The notes under the pieces were generated by a model that worked only from the letters and a program-made list of their open reading frames with translations, made no database searches and was not told where the DNA came from. From Scatophagus argus (taxonomy: Eukaryota; Chordata; Actinopteri; Scatophagidae): a DNA stretch of 64,000 bases. Where the stretch lies: assembly GCF_020382885.2 (NCBI RefSeq), contig NC_058510.1, positions 7,126,862 to 7,190,861 of the forward strand, in the 5' to 3' direction. Shown piece by piece: positions 1 through 10,509 of the stretch (position 1 is the stretch's first letter; every line of letters starts with the position of its first letter). The position numbers and the translations under genes are program-made.

Positions 1-2500
1 TTGTGACTCATAAGTTGAGTCTCAAATGGTACCATAATAACTGTACTGGTGATTTGCACTGTGTTGGTCAGTTTTCTAAGTATTAAACGAGGTCAATAAA
101 TTCCTTATTTACTACCTGCTGTTATTTGGATTAACTGTCACTTTACTTGCTCCATATACATGGTGTTGTAAAATGATAAACTGATTAACCTTTAATCTAC
201 ATGTGTTTATTTCTCTATTTGGCCATCCAGTCAATCGATCCACCACTTCTGTCCAGATGAAAATATCTCAACAACTGCTGGATGATTTACAACTAAGCTA
301 CTTTGTGTTTAATTGATAACCGGCAAAATTTAGCTTGCTAAAAGGCTAAACTAAGCTGGTCTGTAAAAAAAGAGAAAAGTGCGTGTTAGCATTGTCAAAG
401 TGAGCATGTTAGCAGTATTAGCACCACAACACTGCCTTGCCTTGCAGGGCCGCTGAAGTGGCTGAGTCTATACTAAAGCCGAAAAAAAGCAACACAAATT
501 AGCTGTGATTACACATGTTAACAATTCATGTTTTTGACTACTTCTTTAGACTTTATTAAGATACAAGGAACCAATTTTTTGGTCAGGGTGGAAGAGAATA
601 TCAAATCAGAGAGAACACTCTTCTTCGCTCATATATAATTAAAAAGACTCGACTTAGAACAAACTGCTGCATTGGCCCATTTATGATTCATGGAAGTACG
701 AGGCACAATTTGGTTTTGGGTTTAGCACATAGAAAAAAAACAGCCACATATAGCTTGCCAGCAGGGATAAGCTATTCTCAGACCAATGTCTGCACCATGT
801 TGGAAAAAGCTTGCCTTGGCCCTTGACTTTGGCTTCTTTCAAAGTGAATATCTAACAGACTGCAGCTTATCTGAAGGAACTTTCCAACAAGAGATACATA
901 CAAATTTAAATATTGTGTGCTAAAATGTGCAAATGTGCCCTTTGGTTAATAAGAAAATTGTAAAACCTTCTTGATCATATCCACCACTTGATTTCCTGAG
1001 CCCTGAAGGTGAATAAAACAAGAGTTATGCTCTCACCGCCCACATGCAAAAATTGCCAATTTAAGCTACCATCTTCCATATATTCCAGTTGACAGATGAT
1101 CCACTTCCATATATTCCAGTTTATTTACTCCATGACAGCCCTGTTCTCACCTTCCCTTTTCTTCAAATCCTTAAATTGCTGCATAAGCCTGTCAGTCAAT
1201 GTACCAATAGAAGGGATGGCAGTTTGTCAGTTTCTGCTATCCAGCCAAGAAAATAGAGATAGAACTGCTTAATCAATGATAGATGGCCAAAGCCCCAGTT
1301 GGAAGATAAATCAGCCATATGTGCATTGTGAAAGCTCTTTATGGGAGAAAAACAGGAAAAAAGAACACAGGTGATCAATACAAACCACACTTCAAGGCTC
1401 TCATACTAGTCAGTGGGGGTAATACAAAATTTTCAGAAGAAAACACAGAAAGAAAATATTAAGAAAAACAGGAGGTGATGGCTGCAGAGACAGCCACAAA
1501 TTAAAGCTTTGGCTCCACTGAGTAACAAGGATGCAAAGGTTTAGCCAACACTGAATTATGTGACAGCAAGCAGATACCCTACAGATATGGAAATTAATAT
1601 GTTCGAAATGTCTAACAAAAGCCCACAGTGTAAGTTTTTTCTGTAAAATCCTGGATCTCTTGAAATCGGCCGAATTTCCTTTGTAACTTGTGTTTTCAAT
1701 CAGGCTGCGAAACAAAATTAATTAGATGATCCACAGACCTCCACTTCTGGCTTCTGCCTTCTGCGTGTTCATTTCCAGATAGGAAATGACTTATCTTGGT
1801 GTTGCTTTGTAATCAGTGCACAACCTCATGAGTGTGATTCTTCACAGAAAAAGTACAATTTTTTGCACATGACTTGATATTTTTCCACTCATTAACCACA
1901 TGTAGTGCAAGTGGAGTGTTGTTCCTTGTCATTCTCACATGATGTACTCTGGATTTTAATCTTCATAAAATCTGTTCTGATGCAAAGACTTGCTACATTG
2001 CAAGTCATAATAACAAATCTGACCTTCTACCAACAGTAATTAGTCTTCATTATGTGCTCACATCGGTTTTAAATACATCTAGCTGATGAGTTCAGGCAAT
2101 ATGATATACACAAGCAAAAAAGATTGCAAAACACTACCTTCCATATAATGTACATCTACATTTATTTCCAGAAAAGCATCTGCTAGTGGAGCCTCTGCTA
2201 ACACTAAATGACGTAAAATGAGGGGAAGTTTAAAGTGTTGCTGAGATGTTTCACAGAGCAGATTCATTCTCTGTTCCAGCAGCTTCCAGCATTTCACTTC
2301 CTTGACCTCTTTTTCAACAGTCTAAATCCTCCGTGAATTTGTGATTATGCACCGTGGATGCTAAAATAAAGAGACATGTCACCATTATTGATTCCCAGTT
2401 TCAGTGTCGTTCGATGAGCTGTGAGGCATTCTTGAGTTTATGGAGTTTGATTATTTTCTGTGCCACAGACACTGGATGCTTAAGCAGTTAGAACTTCATA
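1..2500. other. Intergenic, no gene recognised
   Basis: AT-rich sequence with only short open frames that show no family resemblance, no splice-consistent neighbours and no codon bias. One small direct repeat is visible: the 18-mer CTTCCATATATTCCAGTT occurs at about 1073-1090 and again at about 1104-1121. I see no RNA gene or recognisable transposon here. Confidence 0.6.
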
Positions 2501-2939
2501 TACACAGCCCCGCAGCCATTAAGTATTTATCTTCTGCAAAGTTGACTTTCTTGTATTTTTCCACATTTTATTATGTTACAGTCTCATTGCAAAATGGATT
2601 AAATTCTTTTTTTTTCCCTCAAACGTCTACACAAAACACCTTATAATGACAAAGTGACACTCAAAATTGAGCTCAGGTGCATCCTGTTTCCACTGATCAT
2701 CCTTCAGAGGATTCTACACCTTGAGCTGAGTCCACCTGTGTTAAATTCAGTTGATTGGGCATGATTTGGAAAGGCACATCCCAGTCTATATAAGCCCTCA
2801 CAGTTGGCAGCGCGTGTCAGAGCACAAACCAAGCCATGAAGTCAAAGAAATTGTGTGTAGACCTCTGAGACAGGGTTGTGTTGAGGCACAGATCTGGGGA
2901 AGGGTAGAGAAAGAACCACCAGGACTCTTCCTAGAGCTG

Positions 2940-3063
2940 AAGAGTTTTTCCTTGCCACTGTCTGCTTGCTTGGGGGTTCAGGTTCTGGGTCTCTGTAAAG
3001 CATCTAGATACAATTTTGATTGTATAAGGTGCTATATAAATAAACTGAAATAAATTGAAAATG
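2940..3063 (+). repeat. Retroposon tail (L2/SINE type) nested in the Tc1 element
   Basis: The Tc1 sequence is interrupted after CTAGAGCTG (ending 2939) and resumes at GGCCGCCCAACTAAACTGAG (from about 3063). The intervening block of about 120 bp starts GTTTTTCCTTGCCACTGTC and ends in a CTCTGTAAAGCATCT / GGTGCTATATAAATAAACTG type tail. I recognise this from abundant teleost non-LTR or SINE 3-prime ends. Its position inside the Tc1 copy shows it inserted later. The family name is uncertain. Confidence 0.65.
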
Positions 3064-3194
3064 GCCGCCCAACTAAACTGAGTGATTGGGGTAGAAGATC
3101 ACTAGTAAGACTAGTAAGGGTTGAGGGAAAGATGACTGCAGCAATGTACAGAGCCATGCTGACAACCTGCTCCAGTGCACAGAGTGCACTGGAC

Positions 3195-3372
3195 CTCAGA
3201 CTGGGGTGAAGTTTAATCTTCCAACAGGACACGACCCTAAGCATACAGCCAACATCACAAAGGAGTGGCTTCAGGACAACTCTGTGAATGTCCTTGAGTG
3301 GCCCAGTCAGAGCCCAGAATTGAACCCTATTGAGCATTTATGGAAAGATCTGAAAATGGCTGTGCACTGATG
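3195..3372 (+). pseudogene. Tc1-like transposase remnant (C-terminal DDE region)
   Basis: Plus-strand translation gives the DPKHTA block, then KEWLQDNSVNVLEWPSQSPE and NPIEHLWKDLKM, which are hallmark segments of fish Tc1 transposases. This region holds the second catalytic aspartate (DPKHTA) and the third acidic residue (NPIEHLW). The frame has shifts and stops and cannot be joined to the 5-prime portion, so no active transposase is encoded. It lies inside the inverted-repeat-bounded element at 2505-3712. Confidence 0.8.
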
Positions 3373-3712
3373 CTCCCCATCCAACCTGATGGAGCTTCAG
3401 AAATTCTGCATTGAAGAGTGGGAGAAACTGCCCAAAAATAAGTGTGCCAAGCTTATAGGATCACACTCAAAAAGACTTGAGGCTGTAATTGCTGCCAAAG
3501 GGGCTTCAACAAAGTGTTGATCACAGGCAGTGAATACTCATGTACATGTCATATTTCAGTTTTCTTTTATTTTTAATAAATTTGCAAAAAAAAATGCAAT
3601 GTGTGTAGAATTTTGAGGGGAAAAATGAATTGAATCCATTTTGGAATGAGACTGTAACATAACAAAATGTGCAAAAAGTGAAGCGGTGTGAATACTTTCC
3701 GGATGCACTGTA

Positions 3713-4650
3713 GATCAGTTATATCTCTTACAGTCCATATTCCCTGCAGCCTGGTTGACGGTGATTGTGAACAGCTTAATAAAATAAATGTTGACACAGA
3801 GGTAATGGCCACAGCATCACAAATCACTTTTCATGGCACTCTGAGTCACAGTTATCCTACAGAGGTGGTGGCAGCTAGTGGCAGTGTGATCTGTATTACC
3901 AGCTGAGGTTCCTGTTGCACAGAATGGATCAAGGGAGGATTAAACACATCAATCTAATTTTAATGCTTTGAACTTCTACCGTCTTTAAGAGGTGATAAAA
4001 GTACACCTGACTTTCATCAACATAAGCCAACATTATTTCGGGCTGTTCTCCATGAAGTACATTTGGTTTTCTTTTTGCAAAAGTGGATAACTGCACTGAG
4101 GATTTGTGAAAGTGTTAAAGTGATTTTCCTGAAGGCAGACAAAAATGTATTATTGTCAGGCTGTTGGGAACAAGTGGTGAAGTAAGTGCTGCACACAGAA
4201 GAGAACCTCCAGTCTCATGAGAGTCTTCTCTGAGCTAATGAGAGACTCCCAGAGAGTATTATGGGAATCCCAATCACTTCAAGCTTGACACCAGATAAAA
4301 CTAATCACCCAGAATCTATTTGCAGATGTGGGCCAAACGCACAGGTTGTAAATACGTCTGTAAATCAGAGATGTAGCAGGAGGGTAAACCTTTAAAAGAT
4401 GACCTACACCTTAATGACACAGCTGTGTTTCATGTTAAAGTGCCATTAAACTGATGCATGTTGAGGATGAGGGGAAATGAAAGCAGAGATTAATATCAAA
4501 CAAATCAAACAAAACTCAAACATCAAAGATCGACAGTCTCAATTTTTTGAAGGCAAAAGTAAACGGGAGATGAATGCAGAACATGGTTGCAGCTTTCTAT
4601 TTCCTGCACTAAGGCATAATTCATTTTAATAGGACAGTCGAATCTTCCTC
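3713..4650. other. Intergenic, upstream of slc35g2
   Basis: No coding region, RNA gene or named repeat recognised between the Tc1 relic and the first exon region of slc35g2. Confidence 0.5.
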
Positions 4651-4669
4651 TCATAGTGGTTTTAATCTT

Positions 4670-5103
4670 GTGAACATGATGATGATGACGAACCGACGCA
4701 CATCCTTTTTTTTTTTTCTCCCTCTGAGAGATGACGAATCTGAGAGGGTCTCGGTGGGGAGCAGCCTCAGAGAGGAGAAGGAGGAGAAACCACTGGCTGT
4801 GACAGTGACAGTTGCTTCTCTCACCGGGCCCCCACCTTCGCTTCAGCTTCTTCTTCATCATCATCATCATCACCCTCAGCAACAGCAGCTTCAGCTTCAT
4901 CTGCAGCAGAAGCAGAAGCAGCATCCATCGACAGCGCGGAGAACAAACAGGCAGCACGCATCTTCAAGAGGCGCTCCACACGAAGGGGAAGATGGGGGGA
5001 TGGCAGTCGACCGAATTTAAGGATCAAGAAATCAAACGAGATCTTCCTTTATGATACAAAGCATTGGTTATGCATCGATAGGAACTGTTGAAGGAAAAAG
5101 CAG
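4670..5103 (+). promoter_or_regulatory. slc35g2: slc35g2 promoter and non-coding first exon
   Basis: A clear splice donor, AAGCAG|GTAAAA, lies at 5103/5104. The next acceptor before the coding exon is TTTTTCAG at 6281-6283, giving an intron of about 1.18 kb inside the 5-prime leader. Human SLC35G2 likewise has its coding sequence in a single exon behind non-coding leader exon(s). The segment is rich in CTTCAG/CAGCAG-type triplets (about 4837-4935), which make low-complexity open frames on both strands. The transcription start is not visible, so the left edge of exon 1 is a guess. Confidence 0.5.
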
Positions 5104-6310
5104 GTAAAATATTTGCTGATGTTATGTTTTTCTTATTGTAGGCTGCTAAAAAAAACGTGTATTGATAACGATTTTACAGAATGTAGGTTGGAAAGACGAC
5201 TGCAAATTCACGCTCTTTGTGTCAGTTTAAACCAAGATTAAAGTATATTTTTGTAATTTACATGACAGGATATCGCATTTGTCAACCTCGACGCTATTCT
5301 TTAAGGAGAAAGTATTGTTTTTGCGTGATTTCTGCCTTGAATCTCTGAAATTGCAATTTTTGAGCGATTGTGTTAGCCAAGTTCTCTAGGACTCAGCAAG
5401 AAAAAAAAACATTGCCTTTCAATTCATCGTTTTTTAGAGAGATCAACTTAGGCAATATTATGTATTCTATATTTCACAGAGGAGGAGCAACCGCATGTAA
5501 TAAGGGAGAAATAAGAGTATCTTTCTGCCCCCTTGTGGTTTTGGTTTTGGCTCATGCTGTGTTGTAAGGAGTTGGCAGAATTAATGTGGTAATATTCTTC
5601 AAAAGATTTAACACTAATATATTATTTGTTCCCGATAATTAAAATTTTTTATGCACTATAGTTTGTTTATTAAATATGACATTCGGCCATCTTATTATTC
5701 TTTATTCCAAGTCTTACATTTTATCTTCAATCTTATATTATCATGACTGAAGGAACTATTCAAACTATTCAGCGCCATATAACCCTTTCACACAGTCCTT
5801 TTTCCAGGGTTTGTTAATTTATGGTGTGCGACTCCATTCATCTCATAAGTGGCCCACATTCGAGTATCGTCCCCTCTGTGGTTTCCTGTTATGTAATTTC
5901 ATCCCCATCAGACTGCATCAGCCTCAGAATGTTTGCTGCTTGGCTTATACGAGCTTGCATGGGATATATATAGAAGTAACACAACACAAGTGTAAGGATA
6001 GGCAGCGTACAAAGGTAAAAGAGAAAGGAGTGAGGAGTGTGTGTGTGTTTGTTTTATCTGCGTGCATGCAAGTGCGTGAGTGTGTCACCATGTGTGTACT
6101 TTGTGTGTGGGTGTGAGGGGTGGATACTGAGAAAGCAAGTGGTAAATTAAGCAAACATTGCTCTCTGTTTCAGAAAAGCTCTCTTTTTACTAGTTAGGGA
6201 AACAAAAGCATACCACAAAGTAAACGATATTTGAATAATTTTAGCACAATAACACTGCAACAATTTTTAATGTCATTTTTCAGATTACACCCTCAGGCGT
6301 ATAAAGAAAC

Positions 6311-7561
6311 ATGGATGTATCTTCATCCTCGCTGCAGTACGGATCAAAAAAGCGGGTTAAGATTCACCCAGACACGGTGACAGTGAAATATGCCACTCAC
6401 TTCCCCCAGCCTGGTGATGAAGGCTACGATGACGCACCCTCTTTTGAGGATTTTGGCGCCTTCGCAGAGGCCAATGTGGGAAAGAGGCTAGTGTCAGACA
6501 GCAAAAGCGGCAGGACTTTCTTTGGAACCATGGAGACCCAGCCTAAAACACCAAATGTGCAAAAAGACAAGGGGGTCGGGGGTCAGCTGGCCAGCTTCGG
6601 TGAGGCGAATGTGTTAGCCTCCAGGGTGACCTGGATGGCCTTGTTTGGGGCAGCGGTGGCTCATGGTTGTGTGGCGCTCATTACTCGCTTAGCGGCTGAC
6701 CGCTCCAAAGTACCCTCCCTCGAGCTGCTCTTCATCCGCTCCGTGATCCAAGTGCTGTCCATCCTGGTGGTCTTCTACTACCATGAGGCCCCCTTTGGCC
6801 CTAAGGGCTACCGGCTACGTCTCTTCTTCTACGGCGTGTGTAACGTTATCTCGATCACCTGCGCCTACACCTCTTTTGCCATAGTACCACCCAGTAATGG
6901 CACCATCATGTGGCGTGCTTCCACCACAGTCTTCAGTGCAATACTGGCCTTCCTGTTGCTGGATGAGAGGCTGGGCTACACAGATGTGGTCACAGTGGTG
7001 GGAAGCGTGTTCGGTCTGTGCCTGGTCATGGTGCCAAACGTAGCAGATGAAGAGAAATCCAGGCTGGGGTTTTGGAAGGAGGCCTTTGGCTACACAATGA
7101 CAGTGATGGCCGGCTTGACGGCTGCCCTCTCCATGATCGTCTACAGAGCCATCAAGGAGCGTGTCAGCATGTGGACGGCACTCTTTACCTTCGGTTGGAC
7201 GGGCACGGTGTGGGGTGCCTCCACCATGTTTATCATGCAGGAGCCGATAATTCCTCTGGATGGGGAGACCTGGGGCTATTTAATTGGGATCTGTATCTGC
7301 TCCACGGTTGCGTTCCTTGGAGTCTACTATGCTCTAAACAAGTTTCATCCAGCCTTAGTCAGCACCGTGCAGCACCTAGAGATCGTGGTTGCCATGTTCC
7401 TCCAGCTCATAGTTCTGAGGATGATCCCATCTGTCTACGACGTCATCGGAGGCCTGGTCATAATGATCAGTGTGTTCACCCTGACTGGAGTCAAGCTGTA
7501 CAGGGTGAGCAGGGCCATACGGCAGGATTATCAAGAGATACTAGACTCACCCATCAAATGA
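6311..7561 (+). CDS. slc35g2: Solute carrier family 35 member G2 (EamA-type transporter, TMEM22)
   Basis: A complete 416-residue multipass membrane protein of the drug/metabolite transporter superfamily (SLC35G, two EamA domains). It lies in a single coding exon, like human SLC35G2 (about 412 aa). The N-terminal about 105 residues are hydrophilic and carry the family stretch KKRVKIHP (13-20). About ten hydrophobic segments follow, from residue about 105 to 400, including [18 protein letters not shown] and [20 protein letters not shown]. The C-terminus [12 protein letters not shown] matches my memory of the human protein exactly. The start ATG at 6311 follows a splice acceptor at 6283, has A at -3 and G at +4 (GAAACATGG), and gives the family N-terminus. 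The substrate is not known for the family. The plasma or intracellular membrane is inferred from topology. nck1 follows on the same strand, as in mammals. Confidence 0.97.
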   Translation: MDVSSSSLQYGSKKRVKIHPDTVTVKYATHFPQPGDEGYDDAPSFEDFGAFAEANVGKRLVSDSKSGRTFFGTMETQPKTPNVQKDKGVGGQLASFGEANVLASRVTWMALFGAAVAHGCVALITRLAADRSKVPSLELLFIRSVIQVLSILVVFYYHEAPFGPKGYRLRLFFYGVCNVISITCAYTSFAIVPPSNGTIMWRASTTVFSAILAFLLLDERLGYTDVVTVVGSVFGLCLVMVPNVADEEKSRLGFWKEAFGYTMTVMAGLTAALSMIVYRAIKERVSMWTALFTFGWTGTVWGASTMFIMQEPIIPLDGETWGYLIGICICSTVAFLGVYYALNKFHPALVSTVQHLEIVVAMFLQLIVLRMIPSVYDVIGGLVIMISVFTLTGVKLYRVSRAIRQDYQEILDSPIK

Positions 7562-7730
7562 GTTTTGATATATCAGTCTAATTGTTTACAATGTTGCTTG
7601 GTCGTGCAATTTAAAGAATGTCTGGATCTTCATCTGATTATTTTGCATTGTTGTGTTGTTGGGAGGGTGCCAGTTGTGTAACTAATGTCTTAATATTTGT
7701 GTGTGAAATAAAAAGACAAATGTAATATGG
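7562..7730 (+). terminator. slc35g2: slc35g2 3-prime UTR and poly(A) signal
   Basis: A canonical AATAAA at 7707-7712 lies about 150 nt after the TGA stop. This predicts a short 3-prime UTR with cleavage near 7725-7735. Confidence 0.7.
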
Positions 7731-9600
7731 TGACCATTTCCCCCTGATAGTACTGCTTTAATGTCAAATTGTGTCCAAAATGTCATAAAAAAAACAAACA
7801 AAAAAACAAAACAAAACAAAAAGAGTCAGTTTAATTTTTGTGATTTATTTTGCTCCAACATTTTGAACAATATTGAATCTGGTCTTGTGAGTGGCAGTGT
7901 AAGACGATCATATAAAGGATATGGACCTTTCATAAGAACAACATCAGGGTATCATGTTTCTCTCTGTTGTCACACTGCCACACTTGTCACATTGTGTAAA
8001 TGTCAGTCCCAAATCATTCATACTACATACAAGGAATGAAAAAATAAAGATAAATACCACCCACGTTTCATAAAATAACTGGTATTGCTTTTCTTAGCCT
8101 TAATCTGTTGCTTGGCAAGATGGTGTAATAATTCAAACACAATGCTGTTGTAGCAGAGCCAGTATATGACTTCATGTACTGGAACAGAGGCCCTGTTATA
8201 TATAACTATAATTATTCAAACTTAATCTTAATTTTAAAAGACACTCTCAGTTTATGGGAGTCAAATCTTTTGCACAAACTGCATATTTCAGTGCATAATT
8301 AATGGCTCTTTTGTATGTCCTGCCCTCGGCAGCTACTGGATATTTAACAGTAGTGATTACATCCCTGGACACTGCTTCTGTTTACTTTCAGACGCGTATC
8401 AAACTAATGGCCAGAGGCAGGTGCACTGTATTGAATTAAATTCCTCTTTAACAACATGACGCCATCTGCCTTTTCTGTAGTGGACGATTCAGTAGCCCAC
8501 CAGCCGTGTGTCCTTTCTTCAGTGTAGAAAACCAAGCCAAGGCGGTCGGTCGCTGTGATTTCCCCTGAGGCAAAGCAAAAGTGATGGAATGAAATAAAGA
8601 CATAATGATGAGGCAGAGCGGATGAAAAAGGACATGTTGCACTCTGAGGGACAAAACTGACACAACATGGCTGTGTCACTAACAGCCCAGCAGGTGGCAT
8701 TCACAATCCACTTCATTATTCAGTCAGAGTGGGCTGAAGCTACTTTTGTTACAGTAAATATTAAGATAATTAGTGGTTTAGCCTGTGGTTAACAATATTC
8801 AGCTAATGGTTACTATAGCGCCAAAACAACTTAAACACAGCATACAGCACACTTCATCCAAACCCTTTTCAGTCAGTGAGCAAAAGCATCAGAGGTGTTA
8901 CTGGACACACTAATGGCAGACTGTACACACAACAATATCACCTGAGAAGTGCTCTAAATTTGATGACACTCTGTTGAATGTTTAACATATTTGTATTGAC
9001 GCTGGAAATAATCAGCCTTGTGGTTATCACCACCCGCACAGCAGAGGTGTTGCTGAAAGCAAATCATTCTGTGTGATGACAATCTGATATTGCTGATGCC
9101 ACAGACAATAAAATGGTGAGCAAACCACAGCTTCATTTGTTTACAACAAAAAGTTTGAGAACCGCTATCATAAACACAGCAATGTGAAATTGTGTTTTAA
9201 GTGGAAAACACATTCTGTCTGTCATGTAACGTTTTCTTTTAAAACATTACAGTCGGTATGTGAAGCTTATTTTTCAACCTAAAAGGGTGAATAAACTGAG
9301 ATAAAGTGTGTTTAGTCTCCATTTATGTGTTTTGTATTACAGTCATGTTTTGGGACTGGCTTTTGGGTGCAGAAAGCAGAATACATGTAGAGGAGGCCCA
9401 TCTGTTTGAGCAGGAAACAGATTGCATCCTGCAGTGAGCTGCACAACCTTCCAAAGTACTCTGCAACCCTCTTCACCACAGACATGTTTATTAGAAGTAC
9501 CATCATTTCCCAGGAGGAGCCTGAATGGAATTTGATGAGTTATTGTATGCATGTGTGTGAGTGTGTCTATGTGTACTGCACAGCACACAAGGCTGAGCAT
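7731..9600. other. Intergenic between slc35g2 and nck1
   Basis: Contains an A-rich (AAAAC)n-like tract at about 7788-7821 and otherwise AT-rich unique sequence. Open frames here are short and unsupported. No gene recognised. Confidence 0.5.
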
Positions 9601-9637
9601 TTTTATGAAAGCCTCAAAAACACCACACTTTATGTAT

Positions 9638-9860
9638 ATATATATAGATAGATAGATAGATATACTTTATTGATCCCAGGCTGGGAAATCACAGTACAGC
9701 AGCAGCAATACACACAATAAGCTATACAAAATATGTTAAAAATAGCAACAAAAGAGTAGCAACATACAAAGCAATATAAAAAAAAGTGTATATAGTGTAA
9801 ATATACTGTGTGTATATATATATATATCTATATATAGATATATATGTACAGTCTATCAGC
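9638..9860 (-). repeat. Non-LTR retroposon 3-prime end with TCTA tail and AT palindrome
   Basis: The run ATAGATAGATAGATA (about 9645-9663) is followed by CTTTATTGATCCCAGGCTGG. On the minus strand this reads as a GGGATCAATAAAG-(TCTA)n retroposon tail, a recurring teleost dispersed repeat. A TA-rich segment follows, with a near-perfect palindrome around 9818-9846 centred on CTATATATAG. The exact family (Rex1-like or other) cannot be fixed by eye, and the right boundary is unclear. Confidence 0.6.
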
Positions 9861-10139
9861 CTTTCATTTTTCAATGCGAGCTGATTGTACACAGTTTCTT
9901 TCTTTCTCTGGGCTGTGTACATTCAAAATAAAGTTCCAGATGAATAAGATGAGACCAAAGGTCCACTCTGTGCTAAAAAGGCATTTGGAGATATGAGACA
10001 AATGAATAAAACGTACGTATGAAATCAGAATCAGACTCTCTTTCTTGATGCAACTGCTTCTTCTGTAGTACCGATTAGGTTGACTCTTTTGCCTCACAAA
10101 GCAAAAAGAAAGAAAAAAAAAACTGATGGATGCTTGTGG

Positions 10140-10300
10140 GAACCCAAACCACCAGCAGCTGCAATGTGAGTGACTGACAGCGTTGCTGTCCAATGAATAA
10201 AACGTCGCCTTTTCGGCAGCCAATTGTGTGCCAGTGGGAGGGACCTGGAATCTGAACAGCTTGTGAAGCTGATGCTAGCTAGCCTGGCTGTGCTGCTGAG
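10140..10300 (+). promoter_or_regulatory. nck1: Probable nck1 upstream promoter (paired CCAAT boxes)
   Basis: Two CCAAT boxes in the same orientation lie 30 bp apart, at 10190-10194 and 10220-10224. Local CpG density is raised (for example AACGTCGCCTTTTCGG) and there is no TATA box. A spacing near three helical turns is typical of NF-Y-dependent TATA-less promoters. The position, upstream of a good splice donor and in the orientation of nck1, suggests this is its housekeeping promoter. Ownership by nck1 is inferred. Confidence 0.5.
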
Positions 10301-10509
10301 CAATGACATGCTTTGATATAGAAATGCTATTCCAACGGGGCACAGCGTCTCATCAGCTAGGCTAGCTTGTTGGAGTGGAAAATTAACTGCTGGCTGCTAG
10401 CTAGGATTCTGGATATCATTTGTGTGCACTCAGCTCCAGTCTGTGTGACGGTTCTACACATTGAATTATTCCTAAAGGACATAAGAAGAGGTGGTCCATC
10501 AGCAATCGG
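10290..10509 (+). other. nck1: Candidate non-coding first exon of nck1
   Basis: A strong donor, ATCGG|GTAAGA, at 10509/10510 lies about 300 bp downstream of the paired CCAAT boxes. The next usable acceptors for nck1 are at 21263 and 21837. Vertebrate NCK1 begins with a non-coding exon, so this is the best candidate in the window. The exon start is estimated. A second, weaker donor-like site (GAAG|GTGAAG) lies near 10565. Confidence 0.4.

Larger units (their letters stand above)
2505..3712 (+). mobile_element. Degraded Tc1/mariner-like DNA transposon
   Basis: The terminal inverted repeats are visible. About 2560-2609 (starting TTTTCCACATTTTATTATG) is the approximate reverse complement of about 3626-3676. 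The right end finishes in ACTTTCCGGATGCACTGTA, a Tc1-type terminus, at a TA dinucleotide at 3711-3712. Between the ends are fragments of a transposase on the plus strand. About 2835-2939 matches the N-terminal part. About 3195-3330 encodes the DPKHTA motif and the following LEWPSQSPELNPIEHLW block typical of the Tc1 DDE domain. The frame is broken, part of the centre appears to be missing, and a retroposon sits inside, so the element is dead. The left boundary is approximate because the outer left end is eroded. Confidence 0.85.

Noticed and set aside
4523-4957. 144-codon minus-strand frame rich in Leu/Lys runs
   Set aside because: Produced by the simple-sequence tract upstream of slc35g2. 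No start context, splice partner or recognisable domain.
7072-7581. 169-codon frame on plus inside slc35g2
   Set aside because: Out-of-frame shadow of the slc35g2 coding exon, whose own frame is conserved to the last residue.
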